NCBI GenBank assembly: GCA_001768125.1
Contig: MENB01000167.1
Span: 210-5,364 of the forward strand
Reading direction: 5' to 3'
Length of the DNA stretch: 5,155 bases
From: Armatimonadetes bacterium RBG_19FT_COMBO_69_19
GTDB lineage: Bacteria; Sysuimicrobiota; Sysuimicrobiia; Sysuimicrobiales; Kaftiobacteriaceae
This document shows, in pieces, positions 5,141 through 5,155 of this stretch. The notes beneath the pieces were generated by a model that saw only the letters and a list, made by a program, of their open reading frames with translations, was not told where the DNA came from and searched no databases. The position numbers and the translations under genes are program-made. Position 1 is the stretch's first letter, and each line of letters opens with the position of its first letter.

Positions 5141-5155
5141 ATGACCTGCCGTGAG
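5141..5155 (+). CDS. Start of a further gene (cut by window edge)
   Basis: ATG at 5141 follows GGAGGAGGT (5124-5132) by eight bases, one of the best ribosome sites in the window. Only five residues (MTCRE) are visible. Zinc-binding anti-sigma factors often begin with MTC followed by a short charged stretch, but five residues cannot support an assignment. It starts 36 bases after the membrane protein gene on the same strand, so it is probably in the same operon. Confidence 0.5.

Overview
This is a GC-rich bacterial chromosomal window. It has short intergenic gaps, strong G/C preference at third codon positions, purine-rich ribosome binding sites (several AGGAGG-like), GTG as well as ATG starts, and a tRNA with an encoded CCA. 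The sequence alone does not give a phylum. Nothing shows a phage, plasmid or insertion sequence: there is no integrase, transposase, CRISPR array or attachment-site duplication.

Left part (1-832), minus strand: a cyclic-nucleotide-binding-domain protein without a DNA-binding domain (262-690) is followed 55 bases later by the N-terminal part of a zinc-ribbon protein that runs off the left edge (1-206). They look like one transcription unit. A 142-base divergent spacer with an inverted repeat separates them from a plus-strand gene for a small uncharacterised protein with an Arg/Pro tail (833-1258).

Middle part (1365-2690): a secreted seven-bladed beta-propeller of the Vgb-like (virginiamycin B lyase-like) type (1365-2339) converges on, and overlaps by its stop codon with, a 42-residue single-span membrane protein on the minus strand (2336-2464). 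A tRNA-Arg with anticodon CCG (2557-2632) follows, driven by a textbook extended -10 promoter. Next comes a weakly supported hypothetical ORF (2691-3038) whose 3' end lies in a GC-rich inverted repeat.

Right part (3039-5155), plus strand: a structured 5' leader with a palindrome and two mutually exclusive folds precedes a divergent DnaB-family helicase-like ATPase (3156-4673). A multi-pass membrane protein starts 14 bases after it (4688-5104). A further gene with a strong ribosome binding site begins at 5141 and is cut by the window edge. The three may be co-transcribed.

No established multi-gene system is recognisable. The points most worth a second look are the divergent DnaB-like ATPase and its leader, the tiny membrane protein convergent with the propeller gene, and the stand-alone nucleotide sensor next to the zinc-ribbon protein.
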